Assembly: GCF_009377235.1 (NCBI RefSeq) | Contig: NZ_VMNX01000056.1 | Span: forward strand, 1 to 44,556 | Origin: Streptomyces acidicola | GTDB taxonomy: Bacteria; Actinomycetota; Actinomycetes; Streptomycetales; Streptomycetaceae | Reading direction: 5' to 3' | DNA length: 44,556 nt | Shown here: positions 15,408 through 22,862 of the stretch, one piece after another | Layout: each line of letters opens with the position of its first letter | How positions within the stretch are numbered: position 1 is the stretch's first letter | Position numbers and translations under genes: made by a program | Notes under the pieces: model-generated | The model's database searches: none | The model's input: only the letters and a program-made list of their open reading frames with translations | What the model was told of the DNA's origin: nothing

Positions 15408-16172
15408 ATGAGCACCGACGTCAGCAGTGCGGAGAACGAGAACGGGACCACCGTCCGTACCGCGCGCGTGCCCAAGTACTACCGTCTGAAAAAGCACCTC
15501 CTCGACATGACGGAGACGCTGCCGCCGGGCACCCCCGTGCCGCCGGAGCGCACGCTGGCCACCGAGTTCGACACCTCGCGCACGACCGTGCGGCAGGCCC
15601 TGCAGGAACTGGTCGTCGAGGGCCGTCTGGAGCGCATCCAGGGCAAGGGCACGTTCGTCGCCAAGCCGAAGGTGTCGCAGGCCCTCCAGCTCACCTCCTA
15701 CACCGAGGACATGCGCGCCCAGGGCCTCGAACCCACCTCGCAGCTCCTCGACATCGGCTACATCACCGCCGACGACACACTCGCCGGGCTGCTCGACATC
15801 ACCGCCGGCAGCCGGGTGCTGCGCATCGAGCGGCTGCGCATGGCGAACGGCGAGCCGATGGCGATCGAGACGACCCACCTGTCCGCCAAGCGCTTCCCCG
15901 CGCTGCGCCGGTCCCTGGTCAAGTACACGTCCCTCTACACGGCGCTCGCCGAGGTGTACGACGTCCACCTCGCCGAGGCCGAGGAGACCATCGAGACGTC
16001 CCTGGCCACCCCCCGCGAGGCCGGCCTCCTCGGCACGGACGTCGGCCTGCCGATGCTGATGCTCTCCCGGCACTCCCTGGACAAGGAGGGCAAGCCGGTG
16101 GAGTGGGTGCGGTCCGTTTACCGAGGTGACCGGTACAAGTTCGTGGCACGGCTCAAGCGCCCCGCGGAGTAG
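15408..16172 (+). CDS. dasR: GntR/HutC-family regulator DasR
   Basis: A 254-residue dimeric transcription factor, the master regulator of GlcNAc/chitin use in Streptomyces, with links to development and antibiotic production. The N-terminal winged helix (about residues 22-88) reads PPERTLATEFDTSRTTVRQA and GRLERIQGKGTFV. The C-terminal UTRA effector domain (about 105-245) binds GlcN-6-P or GlcNAc-6-P. The length equals that of S. coelicolor DasR as I recall it. The start is ATG at 15408 with GGCGGAG ahead. Targets in the window by motif: nagB, dasA and dasR itself. Confidence 0.96.
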   Translation: MSTDVSSAENENGTTVRTARVPKYYRLKKHLLDMTETLPPGTPVPPERTLATEFDTSRTTVRQALQELVVEGRLERIQGKGTFVAKPKVSQALQLTSYTEDMRAQGLEPTSQLLDIGYITADDTLAGLLDITAGSRVLRIERLRMANGEPMAIETTHLSAKRFPALRRSLVKYTSLYTALAEVYDVHLAEAEETIETSLATPREAGLLGTDVGLPMLMLSRHSLDKEGKPVEWVRSVYRGDRYKFVARLKRPAE

Positions 16173-16283
16173 AGCTCAACCCACCGCGGAAACGAGCCAC
16201 TTGAACTCGTGCACGCGGTGTGGCGCAAGCCCTCTTCCTGCTCTACGTTCCTGCCGTCTCCGTATGGACGGGAGGACTACCCG

Positions 16284-18461
16284 GTGCGCACCGAGAACGC
16301 TCAGAACAGTCCCCGTACAAGCCGTACGACCCCACGAACGCGAACCATCGTCGTCTGGACCGTCGTCGCCCTCGTCGGCGCATCCGGCTGGGCCGTGCTC
16401 GCGCTGGCCCGTGGCGAGAACGTGTCGGCCGCCTGGATGGTCGCGGCGGCCCTCGGTTCGTACGCCATCGGCTACCGCTTCTACGCCAAGTTCATCGCGT
16501 ACAAGGTGCTCAAGGTCGACCGGAACCGGGCCACCCCGGCGGAGCGCCTCAACAACGGCATCGACTTCCACCCCACCGACCGCCGCGTGCTGCTCGGCCA
16601 CCACTTCGCGGCGATCGCGGGCGCGGGCCCGCTCGTCGGCCCGGTGCTCGCGGCGCAGATGGGTTACCTGCCGGGCACGATCTGGATCGTCGCCGGCGTC
16701 ATCTTCGCGGGCGCCGTGCAGGACATGGTGGTGCTGTTCTTCTCGACGCGCCGGGACGGACGCTCCCTCGGGCAGATGGCCCGTGAGGAGATCGGCCCGT
16801 TCGGCGGGGCCGCCGCGCTGCTCGCCGCGTTCGCCATCATGATCATCCTGCTCGGGGTGCTGGCGCTGGTCGTCGTCAACGCCCTCGCGGAGTCGCCCTG
16901 GGGCACGTTCTCCATCGCGATGACGGTCCCGATCGCCCTGCTGATGGGCTTCTACCTGCGGGTGCTGCGGCCGGGACGGGTCACCGAGGTCTCGCTGATC
17001 GGGGTCGCGCTGCTGCTGCTCGCGCTGGTCGCGGGCCGCTGGGTCGCCGAGTCGTCGTGGGCCGACACCTTCACGCTCGCACCGTCCACGCTGGTCGTCT
17101 GGCTGGTGGGGTACGGCTTCATCGCCTCGATCCTGCCGGTGTGGATGCTGCTCGCGCCCCGCGACTACCTCTCCACCTTCATGAAGATCGGCACGATCCT
17201 GCTGCTCGCGCTGGGCGTCGTGTTCGCGCTGCCCACGCTGAAGATGGACGCGGTCACGGACTTCGCGACCCGGGGCGACGGCCCGGTCTTCGCGGGCTCG
17301 CTCTTCCCGTTCGTGTTCATCACCATCGCGTGCGGCGCGCTGTCCGGCTTCCACGCGCTCATATCGAGCGGTACGACGCCCAAGATGATCCAGAAGGAGA
17401 CCCAGGTCCGGCTGATCGGCTACGGCTCGATGCTCATGGAGTCCTCCGTGGCCGTGATGGCGCTGGTGGCGGCCTCCGTCATCGACCCCGGGCTGTACTT
17501 CGCGATGAACGCGCCCGCCGGGGTCATCGGCGACACCGTGCAGAACGCCTCACAGGTGGTGGGGAGCTGGGGCTACCAGATCTCGCCGCAGGCCCTGGCC
17601 GAGGCGGCGCGGCAGGTCGAGGAGTCGTCGCTGTTGTCCCGCACCGGCGGCGCCCCCACGCTCGCGGTCGGTGTCTCGGAGATCTTCGCCCAGGTCACCG
17701 GGGACGGGATGCGCGCCTTCTGGTACCACTTCGCGATCATGTTCGAGGCGCTGTTCATCCTGACCGCGCTCGACGCCGGCACGCGCGTGGGCCGCTTCAT
17801 GCTCCAGGACACGCTGGGCAACGTCTACAAGCCGTTCAGGAACGTCAGCTGGAAGCCCGGCCTGGTCATCACCAGCGGCATCGTCTGCGGGCTGTGGGGC
17901 TACTTCCTGTGGGTGGGCGTCCACGAACCCCTCGGCGGCATCAACCAGCTGTTCCCCATCTTCGGCATCTCCAACCAGCTGCTGGCGGCGGTCGCCCTCG
18001 CCGTGTGCACCACACTGCTGGTGAAGTCCGGGCGCCTGAAGTGGGCCTGGATCACGGGCGTTCCGCTCGCCTGGGACGCCACGGTGACGCTCACCGCGAG
18101 CTGGCAGAAGGTGTTCTCCAGCGACCCGCGCGTGGGCTTCTTCCAGCAGCGCGAGGTCTACCAGGACGGCATCGACGCGGGGAAGGTGCTCCCACCCGCC
18201 AAGAGCATGGACGACATGCACACCATCGTCACCAACTCCACAGTGGACGGCGTCCTTTCGGCGGTCCTCGCGCTCCTCGTCGTCGTCGTGATCGTGGACG
18301 CGGCCCGTGTCTGCGTCCGCCATGTACGACGCCCGGCGCTCTCCACGCTGAGCGAGGCCAGGTACGTGGAGTCGAAGATCGTCGCCCCGGCGGGGCTGTT
18401 CCCGACACGTGAGGAGAAGGAGGAGGCCCACGATGCGGTCGGTGCTGGGCAGGGCGGCTGA
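16284..18461 (+). CDS. cstA: CstA-family pyruvate/peptide transporter
   Basis: A 725-residue polytopic membrane protein (about 16-18 helices) of the carbon starvation protein A family. In E. coli, CstA and its relative BtsT import pyruvate by proton symport. Visible family segments include GHHFAAIAGAGPLVGPVLAAQMGYLPG split over residues about 110-135, FHALISSGTTPKM, and LFPIFGISNQLLAAVAL. The start is GTG at 16284 with GGGAGGA at 16270-16276; the open frame upstream of it lacks a ribosome site. It overlaps the small ybdD gene by 29 bases, the conserved partner. It lies 111 bases after dasR in the same direction. Confidence 0.93.
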   Translation: MRTENAQNSPRTSRTTPRTRTIVVWTVVALVGASGWAVLALARGENVSAAWMVAAALGSYAIGYRFYAKFIAYKVLKVDRNRATPAERLNNGIDFHPTDRRVLLGHHFAAIAGAGPLVGPVLAAQMGYLPGTIWIVAGVIFAGAVQDMVVLFFSTRRDGRSLGQMAREEIGPFGGAAALLAAFAIMIILLGVLALVVVNALAESPWGTFSIAMTVPIALLMGFYLRVLRPGRVTEVSLIGVALLLLALVAGRWVAESSWADTFTLAPSTLVVWLVGYGFIASILPVWMLLAPRDYLSTFMKIGTILLLALGVVFALPTLKMDAVTDFATRGDGPVFAGSLFPFVFITIACGALSGFHALISSGTTPKMIQKETQVRLIGYGSMLMESSVAVMALVAASVIDPGLYFAMNAPAGVIGDTVQNASQVVGSWGYQISPQALAEAARQVEESSLLSRTGGAPTLAVGVSEIFAQVTGDGMRAFWYHFAIMFEALFILTALDAGTRVGRFMLQDTLGNVYKPFRNVSWKPGLVITSGIVCGLWGYFLWVGVHEPLGGINQLFPIFGISNQLLAAVALAVCTTLLVKSGRLKWAWITGVPLAWDATVTLTASWQKVFSSDPRVGFFQQREVYQDGIDAGKVLPPAKSMDDMHTIVTNSTVDGVLSAVLALLVVVVIVDAARVCVRHVRRPALSTLSEARYVESKIVAPAGLFPTREEKEEAHDAVGAGQGG

Positions 18462-18642
18462 GATGGTCAGGGGCGTGCGCTGGTACGTACGGGAGTTGAC
18501 CGACGAGTCGGCGTACGACCGTTACGTGGCGCACCTGCGCACCGGCCACCCGGACGCGCCGGTGCCGTCCCGGCGGGAGTTCGAGCGCATGCGGACCGAC
18601 CGGCAGGAGTCGGATCCCCGACAGGGTTTCCGCTGCTGCTGA
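18433..18642 (+). CDS. YbdD/YjiX family (DUF466) partner of CstA
   Basis: A 69-residue soluble basic protein. The family hallmark segment is seen as ESAYDRYVAHLRTGHPDAPVP, and it ends in FRCC. YbdD/YjiX proteins are encoded next to CstA/BtsT and are needed for pyruvate transport in E. coli. The start is ATG at 18433 with AAGGAGGAGG ahead, inside the last 29 bases of cstA, so translation is coupled. Confidence 0.88.
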   Translation: MRSVLGRAAEMVRGVRWYVRELTDESAYDRYVAHLRTGHPDAPVPSRREFERMRTDRQESDPRQGFRCC

Positions 18643-18804
18643 GTTCGCCCCGGGTGCCGCATGCGTGCCGAGTTCGTGCCGAGTGTTGTGCCGAGCACAC
18701 AACCTCCGCATCCGATATCCGGACGGGGGGTTCCGTACGGCGTGAACGTCCCTTACATTTCCTGCGCGTTGCACAGGTGATCAGTGAGGGGACGGAGCCG
18801 GAAC

Positions 18805-19077
18805 ATGTCGGATGCGCCTGAAGTGAAACCGCCGGTGGTGACACCGGTGAGAGTGGTCATCGCCCTCTGTCTGTTCGCCCCGTTCGTGGCGATGCTCTGG
18901 GTCGGTTCGTACGCCAAGACCGACCCCACGCTCATCGGCATCCCGTTCTTCTACTGGTACCAGATGGCCTGGGTGCTCATCTCCACGGCCCTCACCGCGA
19001 CCGCGTACAAGCTGTGGCAGCGTGACCAGCGCGAACAGCGTGCCCGTGCCGCGTCGAAGGGTGGTGCGGACGCGTGA
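18805..19077 (+). CDS. DUF3311 small membrane protein
   Basis: A 90-residue protein with two membrane helices (VVIALCLFAPFVAMLWVGS and FYWYQMAWVLISTALTATAY) separated by PTLIGIPFF, followed by a charged tail rich in R and Q. This is the DUF3311 family, which is usually encoded just ahead of an SSS-type monocarboxylate symporter, as here. The start is ATG at 18805. The stop overlaps the GTG of the symporter (GTGA), so the two are coupled and probably form one complex. Confidence 0.88.
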   Translation: MSDAPEVKPPVVTPVRVVIALCLFAPFVAMLWVGSYAKTDPTLIGIPFFYWYQMAWVLISTALTATAYKLWQRDQREQRARAASKGGADA

Positions 19078-20702
19078 AGGACGGCGTGAACGGCGTAGCG
19101 CTCGCCGTCTTCATCTTCTTCTTCCTGGCCGTCACGGTCATGGGCTTCCTGGCCGCCCGCTGGCGCAAGGCCGAGAACGAGCAGAGCCTCGACGAATGGG
19201 GCCTGGGCGGACGGTCGTTCGGCACCTGGGTCACCTGGTTCCTGCTCGGCGGCGACCTGTACACCGCCTACACCTTCGTGGCGGTGCCGGCGGCGATCTA
19301 CGCGGCGGGTGCGGCCGGCTTCTTCGCCGTGCCCTACACGATCCTGATCTACCCGCTGATCTTCACCTTCCTGCCCCGCCTGTGGTCGGTGTCCCACAAG
19401 CACGGATACGTCACGACGTCGGACTTCGTGCGCGGCCGGTTCGGCTCGAAGAGCCTGTCGCTGGCGGTGGCCCTCACCGGCATCCTCGCGACAATGCCGT
19501 ACATCGCGCTCCAACTGGTCGGCATCCAGGCCGTGCTGGACGTGATGGGTGTCGGCGGCGGCGAGAACACCCACTGGTTCATCAAGGACCTGCCGCTGCT
19601 GATCGCCTTCGGTGTGCTGGCCGCGTACACGTACTCCTCGGGTCTGCGTGCCCCGGCGCTGATCGCGTTCGTGAAGGACACGCTGATCTACCTCGTCATC
19701 GCGGTGGCGATCATCTACATCCCGATCAAGCTGGGCGGCTTCGACGAGATCTTCGCCAAGGCGGGGGAGGCGTACGCGCAGGTCAACCCGGCGACGGACA
19801 AGCCACGCGGTGCCGTCGTCCCTCCGGAGGCCTCCCAGTGGACGTACGCGACGCTGGCCCTCGGCTCGGCGCTCGCGCTCTTCATGTACCCGCACTCGAT
19901 CACGGCGACGCTGTCCTCGAAGAGCCGTGAGGTGATCCGCCGCAACACCACGATCCTGCCGCTGTACTCCCTGATGCTGGGCCTGCTCGCGCTGCTGGGC
20001 TTCATGGCGATCGCGGCCGGCGTCAACGTCAGCAACGGGCAGTTGGCCATCCCGCAGCTGTTCGAGGACATGTTCCCGGACTGGTTCGCGGGCGTGGCCT
20101 TCGCGGCGATCGGCATCGGCGCGCTCGTTCCGGCGGCCATCATGTCCATCGCGGCCGCGAACCTGTTCACCCGCAACATCTACAAGGACTTCATCAAGCC
20201 GGACGCGACCGCGGAGCAGGAGACCAAGGTCTCGAAGCTGGTGTCGCTGCTGGTGAAGGTGGGCGCCCTGGCGTTCGTCCTCACGATGGACAAGACGGTC
20301 GCCATCAACTTCCAGCTGCTGGGCGGCATCTGGATCCTGCAGACCTTCCCGGCCCTGGTCGGCGGCCTGTTCACGCGCTGGTTCCACCGCTGGGCGCTGC
20401 TCGCGGGCTGGGCGGTCGGCATGGTGTACGGCACGGTGGCCGCGTACGGCGTCGCCTCCCCGACCCAGCAGCACTTCGGCGGCTCCAACGCGGAGATTCC
20501 GGGCCTCGGCGAGATCGGCTACATCGGTCTGACGGCGTTCGTGCTCAATGTGATCGTCACGGTCGTCCTCACCTTCGTCCTGAAGGCGGCCAAGGCCCCC
20601 GAGGGCATCGACGAGACGAGGCCGGAGGACTACACGGCGGACGCGGGCGACGCGGGTGTGCAGGTGGAACTGCCTCCGGCCACGGCCGGCTCGGCCCACT
20701 AG
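19074..20702 (+). CDS. mctP: Sodium:solute symporter, monocarboxylate type (MctP-like)
   Basis: A 542-residue SSS-family symporter with about 13 membrane helices, predicted to take up short monocarboxylates (pyruvate, lactate, acetate, propionate) with Na+ or H+. Typical segments are WFLLGGDLYTAYTFVAVP near residue 60, SGLRAPALIAFVKD near 190, and GALVPAAIMSIAAANLFTRN near 350. The start is GTG at 19074, overlapping the DUF3311 stop. The C-terminal 30 residues are acidic and cytoplasmic. With cstA-ybdD upstream, this makes two separate pyruvate-type uptake systems side by side. The exact substrate is inferred. Confidence 0.88.
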   Translation: MKDGVNGVALAVFIFFFLAVTVMGFLAARWRKAENEQSLDEWGLGGRSFGTWVTWFLLGGDLYTAYTFVAVPAAIYAAGAAGFFAVPYTILIYPLIFTFLPRLWSVSHKHGYVTTSDFVRGRFGSKSLSLAVALTGILATMPYIALQLVGIQAVLDVMGVGGGENTHWFIKDLPLLIAFGVLAAYTYSSGLRAPALIAFVKDTLIYLVIAVAIIYIPIKLGGFDEIFAKAGEAYAQVNPATDKPRGAVVPPEASQWTYATLALGSALALFMYPHSITATLSSKSREVIRRNTTILPLYSLMLGLLALLGFMAIAAGVNVSNGQLAIPQLFEDMFPDWFAGVAFAAIGIGALVPAAIMSIAAANLFTRNIYKDFIKPDATAEQETKVSKLVSLLVKVGALAFVLTMDKTVAINFQLLGGIWILQTFPALVGGLFTRWFHRWALLAGWAVGMVYGTVAAYGVASPTQQHFGGSNAEIPGLGEIGYIGLTAFVLNVIVTVVLTFVLKAAKAPEGIDETRPEDYTADAGDAGVQVELPPATAGSAH

Positions 20703-20771
20703 CCGCGAGCAGGGGCGAGCAGGGGTTTTCTCCGCCCCCGCCGCCCCTACCCGTCCCATCCCGGGGCTCCG

Positions 20772-20867
20772 CCCCGGACCCCGCTCCTCAAACGCCGGAG
20801 GGGCTGATTGTCAGCCCGTCCGGCGTTTGAGGACGAGGCCGTTCAGGCCGACAAGCGGGGTCCGGGG
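20772..20867. repeat. Large imperfect palindrome, dispersed Streptomyces intergenic repeat
   Basis: Nested inverted repeats: outer CCCCGGACCCCGC (20772-20784) with GCGGGGTCCGGGG (20855-20867), and inner CCTCAAACGCCGGA (20786-20799) with TCCGGCGTTTGAGG (20819-20832). GGGCTGA/TCAGCCC is at the tip. Blocks of this wording are common between Streptomyces genes (recalled). Here it follows mctP and could terminate transcription. Confidence 0.75.
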
Positions 20868-20984
20868 GCGGCAGCCCCCAGGGATGGGTATGGGTAGGAG
20901 CGGCGGGGGCGAGAAACATCCGTGAGCCGGGACGCCGCTGCAGCAGACGACGCGGCCTCACCCGCCGTCACCCGGAGGTGCACC

Positions 20985-21974
20985 ATGACGCCCCGACCCC
21001 CGATCGTCCTCGACAGCGACCCCGGCATCGACGACGCCCTCGCCCTGCAGTACCTGCTCGGCACGGGACGATGGGACCTGAAGGCCTACACCTCCGTGGG
21101 CGGCAACCTCCCCGCCGAGCAGACGTACCTGAACGCCCGCGCCCTCACCAGAGCCTTCGGCATCGACGCCGACGTACCGGTCCACCGCGGCGCCGGCCGC
21201 CCCCTCACCCGTCTCCCGTACACGGCCGCGACCGCCTTCCACGGGCCCGCGGGCCTCGGCAACGAGACGCTGCCCGACTCCACGGCCGCCCGCCTGCCGG
21301 AGTCCTCCGCGCAGGCCCTCCTCCGGCTGTCCCGGCAGTACGAGGGCGAGCTCACCGTATGCGCCACGGGCCCGCTCACCAACGTGGCGATCGCGCTCCT
21401 GGAGGACCCGGGCTTCGCCCACCGCGTCAGGAAGTTCGTGTTCATGGGCGGCGCCGCACAGGTACCGGGGAACATCACACCGGTCGCCGAGTTCAACATC
21501 TGGGCCGACCCGGACGCCGCCGAGGTGGTCCTCTCCTCCGGCATCCCGTTCACCATGGTCGACCTGGACGCCTCGCACCACTGGCTGGTCCGCCCCGCCG
21601 ACCTGGCCGTCCTGGAGGCGGCGGGCCCGGGCACGGCGCTGGCCGCCCGCCTGCTGCGGGCCTACATGGACGCCTACCAGCGCCACGGCGGAGACGACGC
21701 CTGCCCGCTGCACGATCCGCTCGCCGTGGGCGCGTGCGCGGACGAGTCGTACCTCACCACCGCGGAGGGCGCCGTCATCGTCGAGTCCACGAGCGAACTC
21801 ACCCGCGGCAAGACCGTGTTCGTCCCCTCGGCCGCCTCGCGCGTCTTCTACGCCGACTCCCCCACCCTCACCGCCCGCATGGCCCTCACGGGCCGCGTCG
21901 CCCTGGGCCCGGGCCCGCGCGACTTCACGAAGGACTTCGTCGCGACGTTGCCGCGGTGGCCGGGGGTGGGCTGA
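20985..21974 (+). CDS. Inosine-uridine preferring nucleoside hydrolase
   Basis: A 329-residue nucleoside hydrolase that splits the N-glycosidic bond of ribonucleosides to base and ribose. The calcium-binding motif reads DSDPGIDDALAL near the N-terminus. Further conserved parts are TGPLTNVAIAL, FMGGAAQVPGNITPVAEFNIWADPDAA and CPLHDPLAV. The start is ATG at 20985 with CGGAGGTG ahead. It stands alone between the palindromic repeat and the GNAT gene, and is intact with normal length. Substrate range is not predictable from sequence. Confidence 0.92.
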   Translation: MTPRPPIVLDSDPGIDDALALQYLLGTGRWDLKAYTSVGGNLPAEQTYLNARALTRAFGIDADVPVHRGAGRPLTRLPYTAATAFHGPAGLGNETLPDSTAARLPESSAQALLRLSRQYEGELTVCATGPLTNVAIALLEDPGFAHRVRKFVFMGGAAQVPGNITPVAEFNIWADPDAAEVVLSSGIPFTMVDLDASHHWLVRPADLAVLEAAGPGTALAARLLRAYMDAYQRHGGDDACPLHDPLAVGACADESYLTTAEGAVIVESTSELTRGKTVFVPSAASRVFYADSPTLTARMALTGRVALGPGPRDFTKDFVATLPRWPGVG

Positions 21975-22042
21975 ACTCCTGACGGGCCGGGGCGGTGGAA
22001 ATCCACGGGCCCTTGTCGTAGCCGTCCGGCACACTCCCCACC

Positions 22043-22549
22043 ATGGACATCACGATCAGGCAGGCGAGGCTCGACGAGTACGACGCGCTCGGGGAGATCA
22101 CCGCGCAGGCGTACCTGGGCGACGGGCTGCTCGACTACGGGGAGTCCGACCCGTACCTGCCCGAACTACGCGACGTGGCCAAGCGGGCCGCTGCCGCCGA
22201 GGTGCTCGTCGCCGTGGAGGACGGACGCCTGCTGGGCGGGGTGACTTTCGTGCCGGCCGGCGGACCCATGGCCGACATCGCGCGGTCCGGCGAGGCGGAG
22301 ATACGGACGCTCGCGGTGGCCACCGAGGCTCGCGGGCGGGGAATCGGGGAGAGTCTCGTGCGCATCTGTGTCGACCACGCCCGGGCGACTCCGGGCTGCG
22401 TAGGCGTCGTCCTCTCCACTCAGCGCTCCATGCACACGGCCCACCGGATCTATGAACGCCTGGGCTTCACTCGCACCCCCGACCGCGACTGGAACCCGGT
22501 CCCGCACCTCGACGACATCACTCTCCTCACCTATGAGTTGACACTCTGA
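22043..22549 (+). CDS. GNAT-family N-acetyltransferase
   Basis: A 168-residue acetyl-CoA dependent acetyltransferase. The CoA pyrophosphate loop is seen as VATEARGRGIGESLV (about 93-107), followed by the motif-B strand CVGVVLSTQRSMHTAHRIYERLGF typical of GNAT enzymes (split here by function: Tyr near 138, RLGF). The start is ATG at 22043. Its target (small amine, amino acid or protein) cannot be inferred. It lies just upstream of the cobalamin riboswitch but is transcribed separately. Confidence 0.85.
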   Translation: MDITIRQARLDEYDALGEITAQAYLGDGLLDYGESDPYLPELRDVAKRAAAAEVLVAVEDGRLLGGVTFVPAGGPMADIARSGEAEIRTLAVATEARGRGIGESLVRICVDHARATPGCVGVVLSTQRSMHTAHRIYERLGFTRTPDRDWNPVPHLDDITLLTYELTL

Positions 22550-22579
22550 CACCGCTGCGACACAACATGTGGGGCTGCT

Positions 22580-22728
22580 TCCGCAACCCGACACAAGATG
22601 TATGCTCATGCTCGCTGTCGCCGCAGGGGAATCCGGTGCGAATCCGGAACTGTCCCGCAACGGTGTACTTGCGTGTGTCCGTCATGCCCGGCACGCACGC
22701 ATGGTCAGTCCGAGGACCTGCCGACAGT
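22580..22728 (+). ncRNA. Cobalamin (AdoCbl) riboswitch upstream of nrdA
   Basis: The B12 box is visible as CAGTCCGAGGACCTGCCGAC (22706-22725). The conserved core lies at 22626-22665, with GGGGAATCCGGTGCGAATCC and then ACTGTCCCGCAACGGTG. These are hallmark segments of the cobalamin riboswitch. In S. coelicolor the nrdABS operon is repressed by B12 through such a switch (established). Cells with B12 then use the class II enzyme NrdJ, encoded elsewhere. The 5' limit is approximate. The remaining leader to the nrdA start is about 134 bases. Confidence 0.92.
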
Positions 22729-22753
22729 GCGCCCGGCCGTCCGGTCCGGGTGC
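22729..22753 (+). terminator. Putative riboswitch expression-platform hairpin
   Basis: GCGCCCGG (22729-22736) pairs with CCGGGTGC (22746-22753) over 8 pairs with one G-U. It starts four bases after the B12 box. It could be the terminator of the switch; no U-tract follows, as is usual in Streptomyces. Function is inferred. Confidence 0.5.
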
Positions 22754-22862
22754 CTGACGTCCGGGCCTCGTGGAATGGGCCGGTGGACGCGACGCCGTGT
22801 GCGCTCGTGAGCTGCCCCCTGCCCTCCGCAAGGCCCCGTGCCGAGCGAGGGAGTGCCCCCAC

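Noticed and set aside
16176..17354. Long open frame antisense to cstA
   Set aside because: Charged low-complexity shadow without any domain; cstA on the other strand is unambiguous.
18951..20759. 602-residue open frame antisense to the symporter
   Set aside because: Arginine/glutamate-rich shadow frame of a GC-rich gene; no motif.
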